Assembly (NCBI GenBank): GCA_032433765.1
Contig: JAVIAB010000046.1
Location: forward strand, 58,550,500-58,614,499
DNA from: Megaustenia siamemsis
Taxonomy: Eukaryota; Mollusca; Gastropoda; Stylommatophora; Ariophantidae
DNA length: 64,000 bases
Reading direction: 5' to 3'
The notes below the pieces were generated by a model, which saw only the letters and a list, made by a program, of their open reading frames with translations, ran no database searches and was not told where the DNA came from. Below are positions 1 to 10,364 of this stretch, piece by piece; positions within the stretch are counted from its first letter, which is position 1; every line of letters starts with the position of its first letter. Both the position numbers and the translations under genes were made by a program.

Positions 1-283
1 AAGAGAAATAAATCCAACATCAAAAGAAACAAATCAAACTACTCAGAGGTCACAGGAAGCAATAATTAAGAAGGGGTGAAATGTTGGCATGCAGCAAACT
101 GTTGAATTCGAAGAATTTGTATTATTATCTTATAACTTTTATGAAGGTATCATATTCTCAGGTTGATTAAAGAAATAGAGCAGAAACTTATGTAGCACTG
201 GTGTTACACTGCATAAATGGCCTTTAATCCAACCTCAGCAGCAAACACCCAAGGTAGGCTGAAACAAATTGGTTCTAGTAGAA
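1..283. other. Intron sequence, nothing recognised
   Basis: AT-rich DNA on the 3' side of the last visible collagen exon. I see no Gly-X-Y exon, no RNA gene and no clear repeat in it. Confidence 0.5.
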
Positions 284-399
284 TATAGAGAATATAGAGA
301 ATATAATGAATATAGAGAATATAGAGAATATAGAGAATATAGAGAATATAGAGAATATAGAGAATATAGAGAATATAGAGAATATAGAGAATATAGAGA
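284..399. repeat. 9-bp minisatellite (AATATAGAG)n
   Basis: About 12-13 head-to-tail copies of AATATAGAG with one variant near the start. The plus-strand frame reads repeating EYR, a by-product of the unit length. Confidence 0.95.
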
Positions 400-513
400 C
401 CTTTTTCTCTTCATGAATTTTGTTCTTCATTTCAAATACTCAACAAATGTTAATCTGTTACAGCTTTGCTTATGTTCAAACTAAAAAATCTACTTTGTCA
501 CAAATCTACAAAC

Positions 514-640
514 CTGGATCGCCAGGAGTACCCTTCTCTGCTGGAGGTCCTTGAACGCCAGGTTGTCCAGGCAAACCTCGTTCACCTGTTCTGCCAGGTC
601 TACCAGCAGGACCATCTGTTCCAGGAGTTCCTTCTTCACC
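514..640 (-). CDS. Collagen triple-helix exon, about 127 bp, atypical (Gly to Ala, odd donor)
   Basis: After the acceptor CTTGTAG the frame reads [18 protein letters not shown], then [15 protein letters not shown], then AEK GTP GDP and a final G. The twelfth triplet has Ala (GCA) where Gly is expected, one base away from GGA. The first GT donor after the helix run is GTTTGT, which leaves one extra nucleotide (phase 1), unlike all twelve other exons. 126 bp is also not one of the classical sizes. Alternatives are a non-canonical GC donor after GPP (a 99-bp exon that removes the Ala triplet) or the GT within AAGGGTACT (109 bp). The next exon lies outside the window. It could be a natural helix interruption, an allele, or an assembly error. 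Confidence 0.72.
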
Positions 641-764
641 CTACAAGATGACAAGAGTACAGAAATATAGTTCGTCCCTCAATCACAAACATATACACTT
701 AACCTTCAGAAAGATGAAATCACAGTGTCTGCAATTAAAAACCGCAAATCTTACATGGTTAATT

Positions 765-1195
765 TCATCATCATCATCATCGAATGCCGTCTCCGCAACG
801 AAGGTTGGCTAACACAGAGCGCCATTCTGCTCTGTCTCTTGCTTTGATGGTGCAGGTTGTCATAGGCTGATTTGTCAATCTTTTGATGTTACTCGTCCAT
901 GTTAGTCTTGGTCTGCCTCTTTTACCTTGTATTTTCCCCTCCAGGATTACTTTTAGTATACTGTTGTGTCTTTTAACATGGCCCAAAAATCGCATTTGTC
1001 TTGTTTGAATTGTGTTTATTAGTTCTCTTTTCATTATAAGTTGTTTTAAGACTTCATCGTTTGTTTTCTTTTCCTTCCGTCTAATTCTACCTATTCTTCT
1101 ATATATCCACATTTCAAAGGCTTCAATTCTCTGTTCTGTTTTCTTGCCTAATGTCCATGTTTCTGCACTATGATCCTCATCTTCAGCATACATTT
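765..1195 (-). mobile_element. RTE-like LINE, 5'-truncated 3' end
   Basis: The minus strand encodes about 138 residues of the C-terminal part of a non-LTR retrotransposon polyprotein. Landmarks are ETWTL, FEMWIYRRI, KTNDEVL, RFLGHVKR, GKIQGKRGRPRLTW and a final AEWRSVLANLRCGDG. The element ends in a (GAT)n-type tail seen as CATCATCATCATCAT at 768-781. The same protein and tail occur in the longer copy at 55.4-57.5 kb, so both belong to one family. The reverse transcriptase core is missing, so the copy is dead. The RTE assignment is from family knowledge of this C-terminal pattern and was not tested by a search. Confidence 0.85.
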
Positions 1196-1271
1196 TTTTT
1201 TCAGATTGCTTCTTTAGTACTGATTATTTTACTAGATCTTTAAACTTAGCTGCAGTCATTTATAAGTTTAT

Positions 1272-3137
1272 GTATAGAAGTTGTTTGTTGTTTGTTGGTG
1301 TACATTAGAGGTGATATAGAAGTTGTTTGTTGTTTGTTGGTGTACATTAGAGGTGATATAGAAGTTGTTTGTTGTTTGTTGGTGTACATTAGAGGTGATA
1401 TAGAAGTTGTTTGTTGTTTGTTGGTGTACATTAGAGGTGATATAGAAGTTGTTTGTTGTTTGATGGTGTACATTATAGGTGATATAGAAGTTGTTTGTTG
1501 GTGTACATTAGAGGTGGTATAGAAGTTGTTTGTTGTTTGTTGGTGTACATTAGAGGTGATATAGAAGTTGTTTGTTGTTTGATGGTGTACATTAGAGGTG
1601 ATATAGAAGTTGTTTGTTGTTTGATGGTGTACATTAGAGGTGATATAGAAGATGTGTGTTGTTTGATGGTGTACATTAGAGGTGATATAGAAGTTGTTTG
1701 TTGTTTATTGTTTGTTGGTGTACATTAGAGGTGATATAGAAGTTGTTTGTTGTTTGTTGGTGTACTTTAGAGGTGATATAGAAGTTGTTTGTTGTTTGAT
1801 GGTGTACATTAGAGGTGATATAGAAGTTGTTTGTTGGTGTACATTAGAGGTGATATAGAAGTTGTTTGTTGTTTGATGGTGTACATTAGAGGTGATATAG
1901 AAGTTGTTTGTTGTTTGTTGGTATACTTTAGAGGTGATATAGAAGTTGTTTGTTGTTTGTTGGTGTACATTAGAGGTGATATAGAAGTTGTTTGTTGTTT
2001 GTTGGTGTACATTAGAGGTGATATAGAAGTTGTTTGTTGTTTGTTGGTGTACATTAGAGGTGATATAGAAGTTGTTTGTTGTTTGTTGGTGTACACTAGA
2101 GGTGATATAGAAGTTTTTTGTGTGTTGGTGTACATTAGAGGTGATATAGAAGTTGTTTGTTGTTTGTTTGTGTGCATTAGAGGTGATATAGAAGTTGTTT
2201 GTTGTTTGATGGTGTACATTAGATGTGATATAGAAGTTGTTTGTTGTTTGTTGGTGTACATTAGATGTGATATAGAAGTTGTTTGTTGTTTGTTGGTGTA
2301 CATTAGAGATGATATAGAAGTTGTTTGTTTGTTGGTGTACATTAGAGGTGATATAGAAGTTGTTTGTTGTTTGTTGGTGTACATTATAGGTGATATAGAA
2401 GTTGTTTGTTGTTTGATGGAGTACATTGGAGGTGATATAGAAGTTGTTTGAAGTTTGTTGGTGTACATTAGAGGTGATATAGAAGTTGTTTGTTGGTATA
2501 TATTAGAGGTGATATAGAAGTTGTGTGTTGGTGTACATTAGAGGTGATATAGAAGTTGTTTGTTATTTGTTGGTATACATTAGAGGTGATATAGAAGTTG
2601 TTTTTTGTTTGTTGGTATACATCAGAGGTGATATAGAAGTTGTTTGTTGTTTGTTGGTATACATTATAGGTAATATAGAAGTTGTTTGTTGTTTGTTGGT
2701 GTACATTAGAGGTGATATAGAAGTTGTTTGTTGGTAGTTGGTATACATTAGAGGTGATATAGAAGTTGTTTGTTGTTTGTTGGTGTACATTAGAGGTGAT
2801 ATAGAAGTTGTTTGTTGTTTGTTGGTGTACATTAGAGGTGATATAGAAGTTGTTTGTTGGTGTACATTAGAGGTGATATAGAAGTTGTTTGTTGGTGTAC
2901 ATTAGAGGTGATATAGAAGTTGTTTCTTTGTTGGTGTACATTAGAGGTGATATAGAAGTTGTTTGTTAGTGTACATCAGAGGTGATTTAGAAATTGTTTG
3001 TTGTTTGTTGGTGTACATTAGAGGTGATATAGAAGTTGTTTGTTGTTTGTTGGTGTACATTAGAGGTGATATAGAAGTTGTTTGTTGTTTGTTGGTGTAC
3101 ATTAGAGGTGATATAGAAGTTGTTTGTTGTTTGTTTA
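1272..3137. repeat. 42-bp minisatellite, about 46 copies
   Basis: The unit is GTGTACATTAGAGGTGATAT followed by AGAAGTTGTTTGTTGTTTGTTG, with shorter variants that lack part of the TTGTTTGT run. Copies differ by scattered point changes. Full units are 42 bp, so long open frames arise on both strands (VYIRGDIEVV in one, ISPLMYTNKQQ in the other). They are not genes. Confidence 0.96.
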
Positions 3138-3139
3138 TT

Positions 3140-4190
3140 TACACCAGCCTTTTTCAAATATATCTAGTAAAGTCCTGAGGGACTGAATTTTACATAAATT
3201 ATCACTTCTTCCAATTTCTCACACCAGCAACCATGTGTTCACAGGTGCCTTCATCACACAGGTGTCTTCATCACACAGGTGTCTTCATCACACAGGTGTC
3301 CTTCATCACACAGGTGTCTTCATCACACCGGTGTCTTCATCACACAGGTGTCTTCATCACAAAAGTGTCCTTCACACAGGTGTCTTTCATCACACAGGTG
3401 TCTTCATCACACAGGTGTCCTTCATCACACAGGTGTCGTTCATCACACAGGTGTCTTCATCACAAAAGTGTCCTTCACACAGGTGTCTTTCATCACACAG
3501 GTGTCTTCATCACACAGGTGTCCTTCATCTCACAGGTGTCCATCACACAGGTGTCTTTCATCACATAGGTGTCCTTCATCACACAGGTGTCTTCATCACA
3601 CCGGTGTCTTCATCACACAGGTGTCTTCATCACAAAAGTGTCCTTCATCTCACAGGTGTCCATCACACAGGTGTCTTTCATCACACAGGTGTCTTCATCA
3701 CACAGGTGTCCTTCATCACACAGGTGTCCTTTATCACACAGGTGTCCTTCATCACACAGGTGTCTTCATCACACAGGTGTCTTCATCACACAGGTGTCTT
3801 CATCACAAAGGTGTCCTTCATCTCACAGGTGTCCATCACACAGGTGTCTTTCATCACACAGGTGTCTTTCATCACACAGGTGTCTTCATCACAAAGGTGT
3901 CCTTCATCTCACAGGTGTCCATCACACAGGTGTCTTTCATCACACAGGTGTCTTCATCACACAGGTGTCCTTCATCACACAGGTGTCTTTCATCACACAG
4001 GTGTCCTTCATCACACAGGTGTCTTTCATCACACAGGTACAGAATATCTGACTTAAGAGGCACTCTCAATTTGTTAATGGTCGAGAGCTTTGACATTTCA
4101 GGTAGATTTTTTCCCTATCAATTTTGCCCACAAAGCAGCCATTTTTGGCCCACTCTTTTTTTCTTCAATTTTTAGTTGCCAAGGATTCTT
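3140..4190. repeat. Interspersed element with internal 17-bp CACAGGTGTC array
   Basis: About 47 copies of a 16-19 bp unit around TCATCACACAGGTGTCTTC fill 3236-4037. The flanks (CTAGTAAAGTCCTGAGGGACTGAA before, CTGACTTAAGAGGCACTCTCA and GAGAGCTTTGACATTT after) match the flanks of the array at 45.0-45.7 kb, so this is one dispersed element with a tandem expansion inside it. Confidence 0.85.
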
Positions 4191-4400
4191 TAACATGCAC
4201 AGAAAACACACAGGTCCTCCTGTATTGTGGTGATTTCTGAGAAGACTAGACATTGGATCTCACTAGCCATGACCAGGGCTGGGTAATGCCATGAAGAAAA
4301 CATGGATTCAAAGAGAAAAATTGCCACAATCTGTGTTGGGATTCGCACCCAGAACCTCCTTGTCCAGAGGCCAAAATCTCTACACCACCCAGCACCCATG
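4190..4400 (-). mobile_element. tRNA-derived SINE-like element
   Basis: On the minus strand a tRNA-like head reads GTGTAGAGATTTTGGCCTCTG and then GGGTGCGAATCCC, which resembles a B box with the usual TTCGANNCC spacing. A related sequence (ACATTGGATCTCACTAGCC versus ACATTGGACCTCACTACCC) lies at 45.8-45.97 kb. No target-site duplication was identified. Confidence 0.6.
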
Positions 4401-4484
4401 CCAAGAAGTTGACTTCAGGAGATAGATGTACACAACAAAGGTGATGTAGAGATTAGTGCTGACAAATACTGCATCTCAAAGGAT

Positions 4485-4765
4485 ATAAAGAATATTTTGC
4501 AAAGCCATTTTTGACAAAGGGGCTACAAATAAAAAAAAAGATTTCTTCAGTATTATGTGGAGCCAGTCTTGATATACAGAAGTGAATTATGGACACTAGA
4601 CGAGAAAACATTTATAAAACATTTATAAAATATCTATAGAACATTTATAAAATATTTATAAAACATTTATTAAATATCTATAAAACATTTATAAAATATC
4701 TATAGAACATTTATAAAAGATTGTTGAGAATAGTTTGGACAGCAACAACAAAAAACTGACTGTCA
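4485..4765 (+). mobile_element. LINE fragment interrupted by AT-rich minisatellite
   Basis: Out-of-frame plus-strand pieces resemble the LINE stretch 'YRSELWTLDEKT' and, after the repeat, 'RLLRIVWTA'. Between them (4602-4722) lie about six copies of a ~20-bp unit (ACATTTATAAAATATCTATA). The repeat has therefore expanded inside, or been inserted into, the retrotransposon remnant. Confidence 0.6.
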
Positions 4766-4825
4766 CACACATACATAGATATGATATACTCATTCATACA
4801 TGACAGACTTATTTTAAAAATCTAC

Positions 4826-4879
4826 CTGTTCTCCTTTTTCTCCGGCTAATCCAATATTTCCTTGCTCCCCAGGATTCCC
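4826..4879 (-). CDS. Collagen triple-helix exon, 54 bp
   Basis: Six triplets: GNP GEQ GNI GLA GEK GEQ. The acceptor is TTTTTAG and the donor GTAGAT. It is phase 0 at both ends and canonical in length. It lies 4.1 kb downstream of the previous exon and 4.2 kb upstream of the last one in the window. On either side are a 34-bp four-copy repeat and a LINE fragment interrupted by an AT-rich repeat. Glu and Gln are enriched (GEQ twice). Confidence 0.91.
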
Positions 4880-4967
4880 CTAAAAAGAAATGTGAAATGT
4901 CAATGATTATTCCATTCTGTTTGATTAACTGTTTGTGATAAATGTAACTAATGACTCCTTGGTAAAT

Positions 4968-5112
4968 TTGACTCATGATGATATGTGACTCCTTGATGAG
5001 ACTGACTCATGATGATATGTGACTCCTTGATAAGACTGACCCATGATGATATGTGACTCTTTGATAAGAATGACTCGTGATGATATGTGACTCCTTGATA
5101 AGAATGACATAT
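4968..5112. repeat. 34-bp tandem repeat, four copies
   Basis: Four copies of TGACTCATGATGATATGTGA followed by CTCCTTGATGAGAC, with few changes, in the intron between the last two collagen exons. Confidence 0.9.
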
Positions 5113-5820
5113 GATAATGTACAAATCTCCTTTCCAAAGTCCATGTCCAAAACAACGTTACAAAGTGGAAGATGCCATGGCAAAACGTATAGAAAAGAAA
5201 TACTTCAATAATTGAAATATGGAACATGTTCTGGAATGATCAAGGGAATATGAGTAGACAGGGAAACAAATAGGGAAGAAACCATAAAACCAAATATTCT
5301 ATCTATTGTCCTTGTATCATCATCATAATCAAGTACCATGCCTGCTAAGAATATGGCTTGATGACGGTTTACACTGATCAAATTAAGTGTGACGCACTAT
5401 GCGCGAAACGTATGCGGCCGAATTCGGTGTGGCGCATAGTGCATTGAAACGTACGGAAAGAGTTAAAACTGCTACATTTAGAGTTACAGAGAGCTCATGG
5501 AGCAAAAATTCTAGACTCTCAATTTCAAACTATCTTTGCTATTAAGTGTCAGACTTTGCACAGGGTCTGCATTCTCTCACCACACATCCCTGGTCTGGAT
5601 GAGCCTCTCAATATCAACAAGGAAGCTCATGCTTCTGTAGTTGCTGCCAATCTCAGTGTTCTTCATTCTGTTTTTATGCATAGGCTTCTTCTTTGTTTTT
5701 ATTGATATTATAAATATTAGAGAGTATTCAATATCCTTTCTTTATTGCTTACTTTGGTTTTATAAGAAGCACAACTGATGATGGTTATGGTAATAAGATG
5801 TAGCCATTGTTTGATTCTAT
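5112..5820. other. Intron sequence, mostly unrecognised; CpG-containing inverted repeat
   Basis: No coding exon found. At 5394-5404 and 5432-5442 an 11-bp perfect inverted repeat (GCACTATGCGC / GCGCATAGTGC) surrounds a CpG-richer stretch, unusual for this AT-rich intron. A moderately conserved-looking stretch at 5470-5670 was not recognised. Confidence 0.4.
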
Positions 5821-5821
5821 T

Positions 5822-6046
5822 AGTAAAGAAAAGAAAAGTACCCCGTCACGCCAAGTGGCATATAGGGAATATGGTGTTAGTGACCATCAATTTGACAGAC
5901 CTTCAGCACATGATTTTTGGGGTAATGTGGTTAGTATTACGCCCGTGCCGCTTTACTTTCCCAGAAAAAATCCGGTACCCATTTAAGGCTGGGTGAACCA
6001 GGAAGCCTTCGGTTGGGATTAAACCCTACCCCTTGTATAACAACTG
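5822..6046 (-). mobile_element. SINE copy, 5'-truncated, same family as 46.1 kb
   Basis: The sequence is the reverse complement of most of the SINE at 46096-46359 (shared blocks include CCGTCACGCCAAGTGG, CATATTCCCTATA-type and TTTAAGGCTGGGTGAACC). It stops before the tRNA-like A box, so the head is missing. Confidence 0.8.
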
Positions 6047-6084
6047 AAGAGAAAACACTTAAGGACACTGTCACTAACGATGAT

Positions 6085-6690
6085 TAAATCATCATTATCA
6101 TCAGGTCGCATCTCCCACAGAACATTACATTCACTACATTCCATCTGAAGGAATCTCTGCCTCTAGTCAGATTTCATACTTCTGTTGTCATGTTCAAGGT
6201 CTCCTTGATGTTTAGAAACCATCTTTTTCTTGGTCTGCCCCTAATGTGTCACTCAGGAAACAAGTCTTTCATTATTGTTTTTTCCAGTCTGCTGTGTCTT
6301 TTGACGTGGCCATAGTATTTTAACTTTCTCTATAGTATAATGTTTATAAGTCAGTTATTTTTCTTGTCTAAATCTTTTAATATATCTTCATTGCTCTTTT
6401 TCATTTTCCAAGGTATCTTAAGGATTTTTTTGTAGCATTTTGTTTTGAATCAATTTTCTTCTTTGTTGTTTGCAAGATAATCCATGATTCACAACCATAT
6501 GTTGCTAGTGAGAAGATACATGCCCTCAGTAATTTTAATGTTACTGCCTTGCTGGTGTTGTGCCATATGTTCTTTGTGCTGTTTAATGTTTGTGTTGCTG
6601 TTGTTAACCTTCTGTTGATCTCCTTCTGGCAGTCTCCTTTGTTAGTTACCACAGATCTTAGATAGTCATAGTTTGTTACAGCTTCAAGTT
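6085..6690 (-). mobile_element. RTE-like LINE remnant
   Basis: The minus strand carries degraded LINE C-terminal coding sequence. One open piece (6652-6401) contains INRRL...TLNSTKNIW, followed by a YGCESW block, the hallmark 'thumb/connection' region of RTE-like elements. Downstream, in other frames, lies a GHVKR-like region (CTTTTGACGTGGCCATAG on plus). The 3' tail is TCATCATTATCATCA in plus orientation, a GAT-type tail. Confidence 0.75.
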
Positions 6691-6714
6691 CTACACTCGT
6701 GATGATGATTAAAT

Positions 6715-6940
6715 ATAAAAATGAATAGGAAACACTTACACTAGGACCTTATTACTAATGATGATTAAATATAAACATGAATAGGAAATACATTAGGACC
6801 TTATTACTAATTTATGATTAAATATAAAAATGAATAGGAAATACACTAGGACCTTATTACTAATTTATGATTAAATATAAAAATAAATAGGAAATACACT
6901 AGGACCTTATTACTAATTTATGATTAAATATAAAATCTAA
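6715..6940. repeat. 53-bp array (short), related to the array at 8.08-8.98 kb
   Basis: About four copies of a unit with ACACTAGGACCTTATTACTAATTTATGATTAAATATAAAAATG. The first copy holds AAACACTTACACTAGGACCTT, identical to the donor junction of the 54-bp exon at 8982-9035. The unit is the same as that of the 8-kb array apart from diverged positions. Confidence 0.9.
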
Positions 6941-6989
6941 GCAGAAAGCTTGACATAAGGACTCTATTAATTCTCCTCCTTCTTCTTCT

Positions 6990-8080
6990 TTCTTTCAGCT
7001 CCCTGTTGAGCATAGGTCATCAGCAAATGCTTTCTAAACCGTGATATTTATTAGCATTTTTTTAAGATCATTCCATGTCTTCTCCATCATCTTCATCTCT
7101 GCTTTCATCTGTCTTCTCCAAGAATATTTTGGTCCTGCTTTTTGCCTCTTTCCCTTGGGATTCCAAAAGAGGGCCTGTCATGTAATACTCTCAATTGGTT
7201 TCCGCAGTGTTTGTCCTATCTGGCGCCATTGTCTTTGTTGTATCTCTTTGTCCACTGGGATTTGATAGGTACTTTCCTATAATTCTACATTAATGATTTT
7301 GTCCTGCCATTTCCATCCTTTTATTCTGTGCAAGCATCCATTAATGAAGATCTGTATCTTCATGACTGTCAATTTTGTTGTTCTCCATGTTTCACAGCCT
7401 TATAATAGGACTGATTTAACACTGGAGTTGAACACGTATATTTTTGTATTTAACCTAATTACTTCAGATTTCCATGTGTCACAGCCCTATAATAGGACTG
7501 ATTTAACACTGGAGTTGAACACGTATATTTTTGTATTTAACCTAATTACTTCAGATTTCCATGTTTCACAGCCCTATAATAGGACTGATTTAACACTGGA
7601 GTTGAACATGTATATTTTTGTATTTAACCTAATTACTTCAGATTTCCATGTTTCACAGCCCTATAATAGGACTGATTTAACACTGGAGTTGAACACATAT
7701 ATTTTTGTATTTAACCTAATTACTTCAGATTTCCATGTTTCACAGCCCTATAATAGGACTGATTTAACACTGGAGTTGAACATGTATATTTTTGTATTTA
7801 ACCTAATTACTTCAGATTTCCATGTTTCCAAGTGTAATGATGGCTTTTGCTTATGCAAAGTTAAAAAAAAGCTCTTGCTTTTGTATCCCAGTTTTGGTAT
7901 CATTATAAGTTCCTCCCTCTTTGTCTATATTACTGCCTCGATATATGTCAGATTTGATATCTAGTAAAGGTATTTCTCCTACTGTTATTTGGTTATTGCC
8001 AACTGCATTAATTTTAACTATTTTCCTCTTATCTCTATTTTCAGTCCCAGATGTTGTGATCTCTTGTCAAGTATGCTCAT
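6990..8080 (-). mobile_element. RTE-like LINE remnant with internal 90-bp tandem expansion
   Basis: The minus strand encodes LINE C-terminal motifs: a GCETW block, then after the repeat a region resembling 'QALFWNPKGKRQKAGPKYSWRR' and 'QQRQWRQIGQTLRKP' in pieces (7260-7080). Within it, 7381-7830 holds five copies of a 90-bp unit (30 codons) that spans the GCETW region. The element sits between two arrays of the same 53-bp family, so it probably landed inside one array. Stop codons and frame changes show it is inactive. Confidence 0.8.
7381..7830 (-). repeat. 90-bp in-frame tandem repeat inside LINE coding sequence, five copies
   Basis: The unit reads on the minus strand GCETWKSEVIRLNTKIYVF followed by NSSVKSVLL and a TAG codon where Tyr is usual in this family. 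The copies are nearly identical, with changes at only a few sites (for example CACGTAT, CATGTAT, CACATAT), so the expansion is recent and arose after the stop codon. Confidence 0.92.
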
Positions 8081-8081
8081 T

Positions 8082-8981
8082 GACTCTATTACTAATGATG
8101 ATTAAATATACAAACTGAAGAGAAAATACATCAGTACTCTATTACTAATGATGATTAAATATACAAACTGAAGAGAAAATACATCAGTACTCTATTACTA
8201 ATGATGATTAAATATACAAAATGAAGAGAAAACACATCAGGACTCTATTACTAATGATGATTAATTATACAAACTGAAGAGAAAACACATCAGGACTCTA
8301 TTACTAATGATGATTAAATATACAAACTAAAGAGAAAACACATCAGGACTCTATTACTAATGATGATTAAATATACAAACTGAAGAGAAAACACATCAGG
8401 ACTCTATTACTAATGATGATTAAATATACAAACTGAAGAGAAAACACACCAGGACTCTATTACTAATGATGATTAAATATACAAACTGAAGAGAAAACAC
8501 ATCAGGACTCTATTACTAATGATGATTAAATATACAAACTGAAGAGAAAACACATCAGGACTCTATTACTAATGATGATTAAATATACAAACTGAAGAGA
8601 AAACACATCAGGACTCTATTACTAATGATGATTAAATATACAAACTGAAGAGAAAACACATCAGGACTCTATTACTAATGATGATTAAATATACAAACTG
8701 AAGAGAAAACGCATCAGGACTCTATTACTAATGATGATTAAATATACAAACTGAAGAGAAAACACATCAGGACTCTATTACTAATGATGATTAAATATAC
8801 AAACTGAAGAGAAAACACATTAGGACTCTATTACTAATGATGATTAAATACACAAACTGAAGAGAAAACACATCAGTACTCTATTACTAATGATGGTTAA
8901 ATATACAAACTGAAGAGAAAACACATCAGGACTCTATTACTAATGATGATTAAATATACAAACTGAAGAGAAAACACTTAC
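8082..8981. repeat. 53-bp minisatellite, about 17 copies, abutting a collagen exon donor
   Basis: The unit is GACTCTATTACTAATGATGA followed by TTAAATATACAAACTGAAGAGAAAACACATCAG. The last copy merges into the donor GTAAGT of the exon at 8982-9035. On the transcribed strand each copy contains GTGTTTTCTCTTCAG, a good-looking 3' splice site. Confidence 0.96.
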
Positions 8982-9035
8982 ACTAGGACCTTGAGGACCA
9001 ACATCTCCATAGTCCCCAATCTCACCAGGGCTGCC
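8982..9035 (-). CDS. Collagen triple-helix exon, 54 bp
   Basis: Six triplets: GSP GEI GDY GDV GPQ GPS. The acceptor is CATTCACAG and the donor GTAAGT; phase 0. The donor side runs straight into a 53-bp tandem array (8.08-8.98 kb). The last 11 nt of the exon with the donor occur again, identical over about 20 bp, at 6.73-6.75 kb inside a related array, which shows that the junction itself was once copied. In the exon, Asp is frequent (GDY GDV), giving an acidic patch. Confidence 0.92.
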
Positions 9036-9039
9036 CTGT

Positions 9040-9600
9040 GAATGCAGAAAATAAGAAATAATTAATTTCAAAAACAAAAATATTTCTATTACAACCCGTC
9101 AGGTCTCAACTTGTTGAACAGCTACTTCTTCAGAATCTGCCCGTATGAAAGTTTTCCAATGACATATGTATGCTTGATGCTTCTTCCACTTTACTGTATG
9201 ATCTAATCCAACTGTGTTCAGTATCTATGTATTCTAATTACTTTCACATCTTTATCGGTGTAATTCTTTGAGCACGTACAGATGATAACCTGATCTGTTC
9301 TGATCTTGTCTATGTCAAGACCTGATGTATCATTTTGGCATGGTCAACGAAAGCAACCACTCTTGTCCAGCTATCTTTCTGCTGTTTGTGATTTGGCAAA
9401 GTCCAGGCCCATCCATGTTCTCATTTCAGCTCTTGTCTGATTTGGGAACAGAAAATAAGAAAATCTGTCCCTACCATTGACCCCCAGTGAACACACGCTC
9501 CTCTCATAGGTCCTCTAGTCCCTCTCAATAATTTGCGTGTTATCAGAAAATGATAACTGATGATGCTCGCTATAGTTCTTGCCTTGATTTTATTTTTCAC
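9040..9600. other. Intron sequence, nothing recognised
   Basis: Unique-looking intron DNA upstream (in transcription) of the 54-bp exon. I see no further Gly-X-Y stretch and no clear repeat. Confidence 0.45.
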
Positions 9601-9604
9601 GTCA

Positions 9605-10030
9605 TTAACCAGCTTCTTCTTTCCTTCCTCATTTGCCTTTCAGCATCGATGGTGATATAATTTGTAATAATTTCCTCTTCTGTTGGCCTCTCCTGCTGTT
9701 ATGTTTCCTGTTTATTAAAGGTTAGTTGTGTAGTGTTTGAGTTTTTCTGCTTTATCAGGTGGCCAAACCATTTTATCTGTTATTTCTTTATATATTCTAT
9801 GGTGGGAATTATTCCTAGCTTTTTTTTCTCAGTTCTTCATTTCTTAACTTATCTCTCAGGCTATTTCCTGTCATTTGTCTAGTACATTTCAAGTTGGTTA
9901 TTTTTCTCTTTGTTCTTGCATCTGGTGTCCAGGTCTGTCATTTCATAAATCAACTTTTGGTATGCATCAAAACTTTCAAGAACTGGACAATGTGTTGGAT
10001 GGTTCCCCACAGTCTGATAGCAAGATCTTC
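9605..10030 (-). mobile_element. LINE fragment, family with (AAG)n tail
   Basis: This matches the minus-strand copy at 55.58-56.48 kb: the 3' end is CTTCTTCTTTCCTTCCTCAT in plus orientation, followed by the block GCCTTTCAGCATCGATGG and later GTGGCCAAACCATTTTATCTG (GHV-type region). It is strongly decayed. Confidence 0.75.
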
Positions 10031-10360
10031 TAAAATGGCAAGAAATTATTTTAAATTGTGCCTGAGTCTGGTAATGTTAATCTGAGAAAGTTGGGAAACC
10101 ATGTTATGGTGTAGTAGTCCAACATGGATATTCACTGGTGTAGAATATTCCAAATGTAAAATACTAACAAGTTTTACTTTGCTATTTAACTTAGTCCCTA
10201 CCTGGTAGTCTGTAGAAGATAGGCTCAACAATTTGGTCACATTGCTTGATTCCACTCATTTTATCTTTAATGGTGGACTGCTTGTGATCTGTATCTCTTG
10301 ATCTCTTGAATCTTTATCTCTCAATCTCTATGATTTGTATCTCTCAATCTCTATGATCTT
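10030..10360. other. Intron sequence with short TCTCTnATCTC repeats
   Basis: Mostly unrecognised. The end (10270-10360) is a loose repeat of ATCTCTCAATCTCTATGATCT leading into the 17-bp array. Confidence 0.5.
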
Positions 10361-10364
10361 TATC

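Noticed and set aside
1246..3178. Open frames on both strands with VYIRGDIEVV or ISPLMYTNKQQ repeats
   Set aside because: Both strands are open because of the 42-bp unit; no coding evidence.
7293..7964. Plus-strand 223-codon frame with repeated HVSQPYNRTDLTLELN
   Set aside because: It is the antisense of LINE RT sequence; the minus strand carries the recognisable GCETW motif.
8082..8981. CRISPR-like regular array
   Set aside because: Units are head-to-tail without unique spacers and the context is an animal gene intron; the same holds for all other arrays here.
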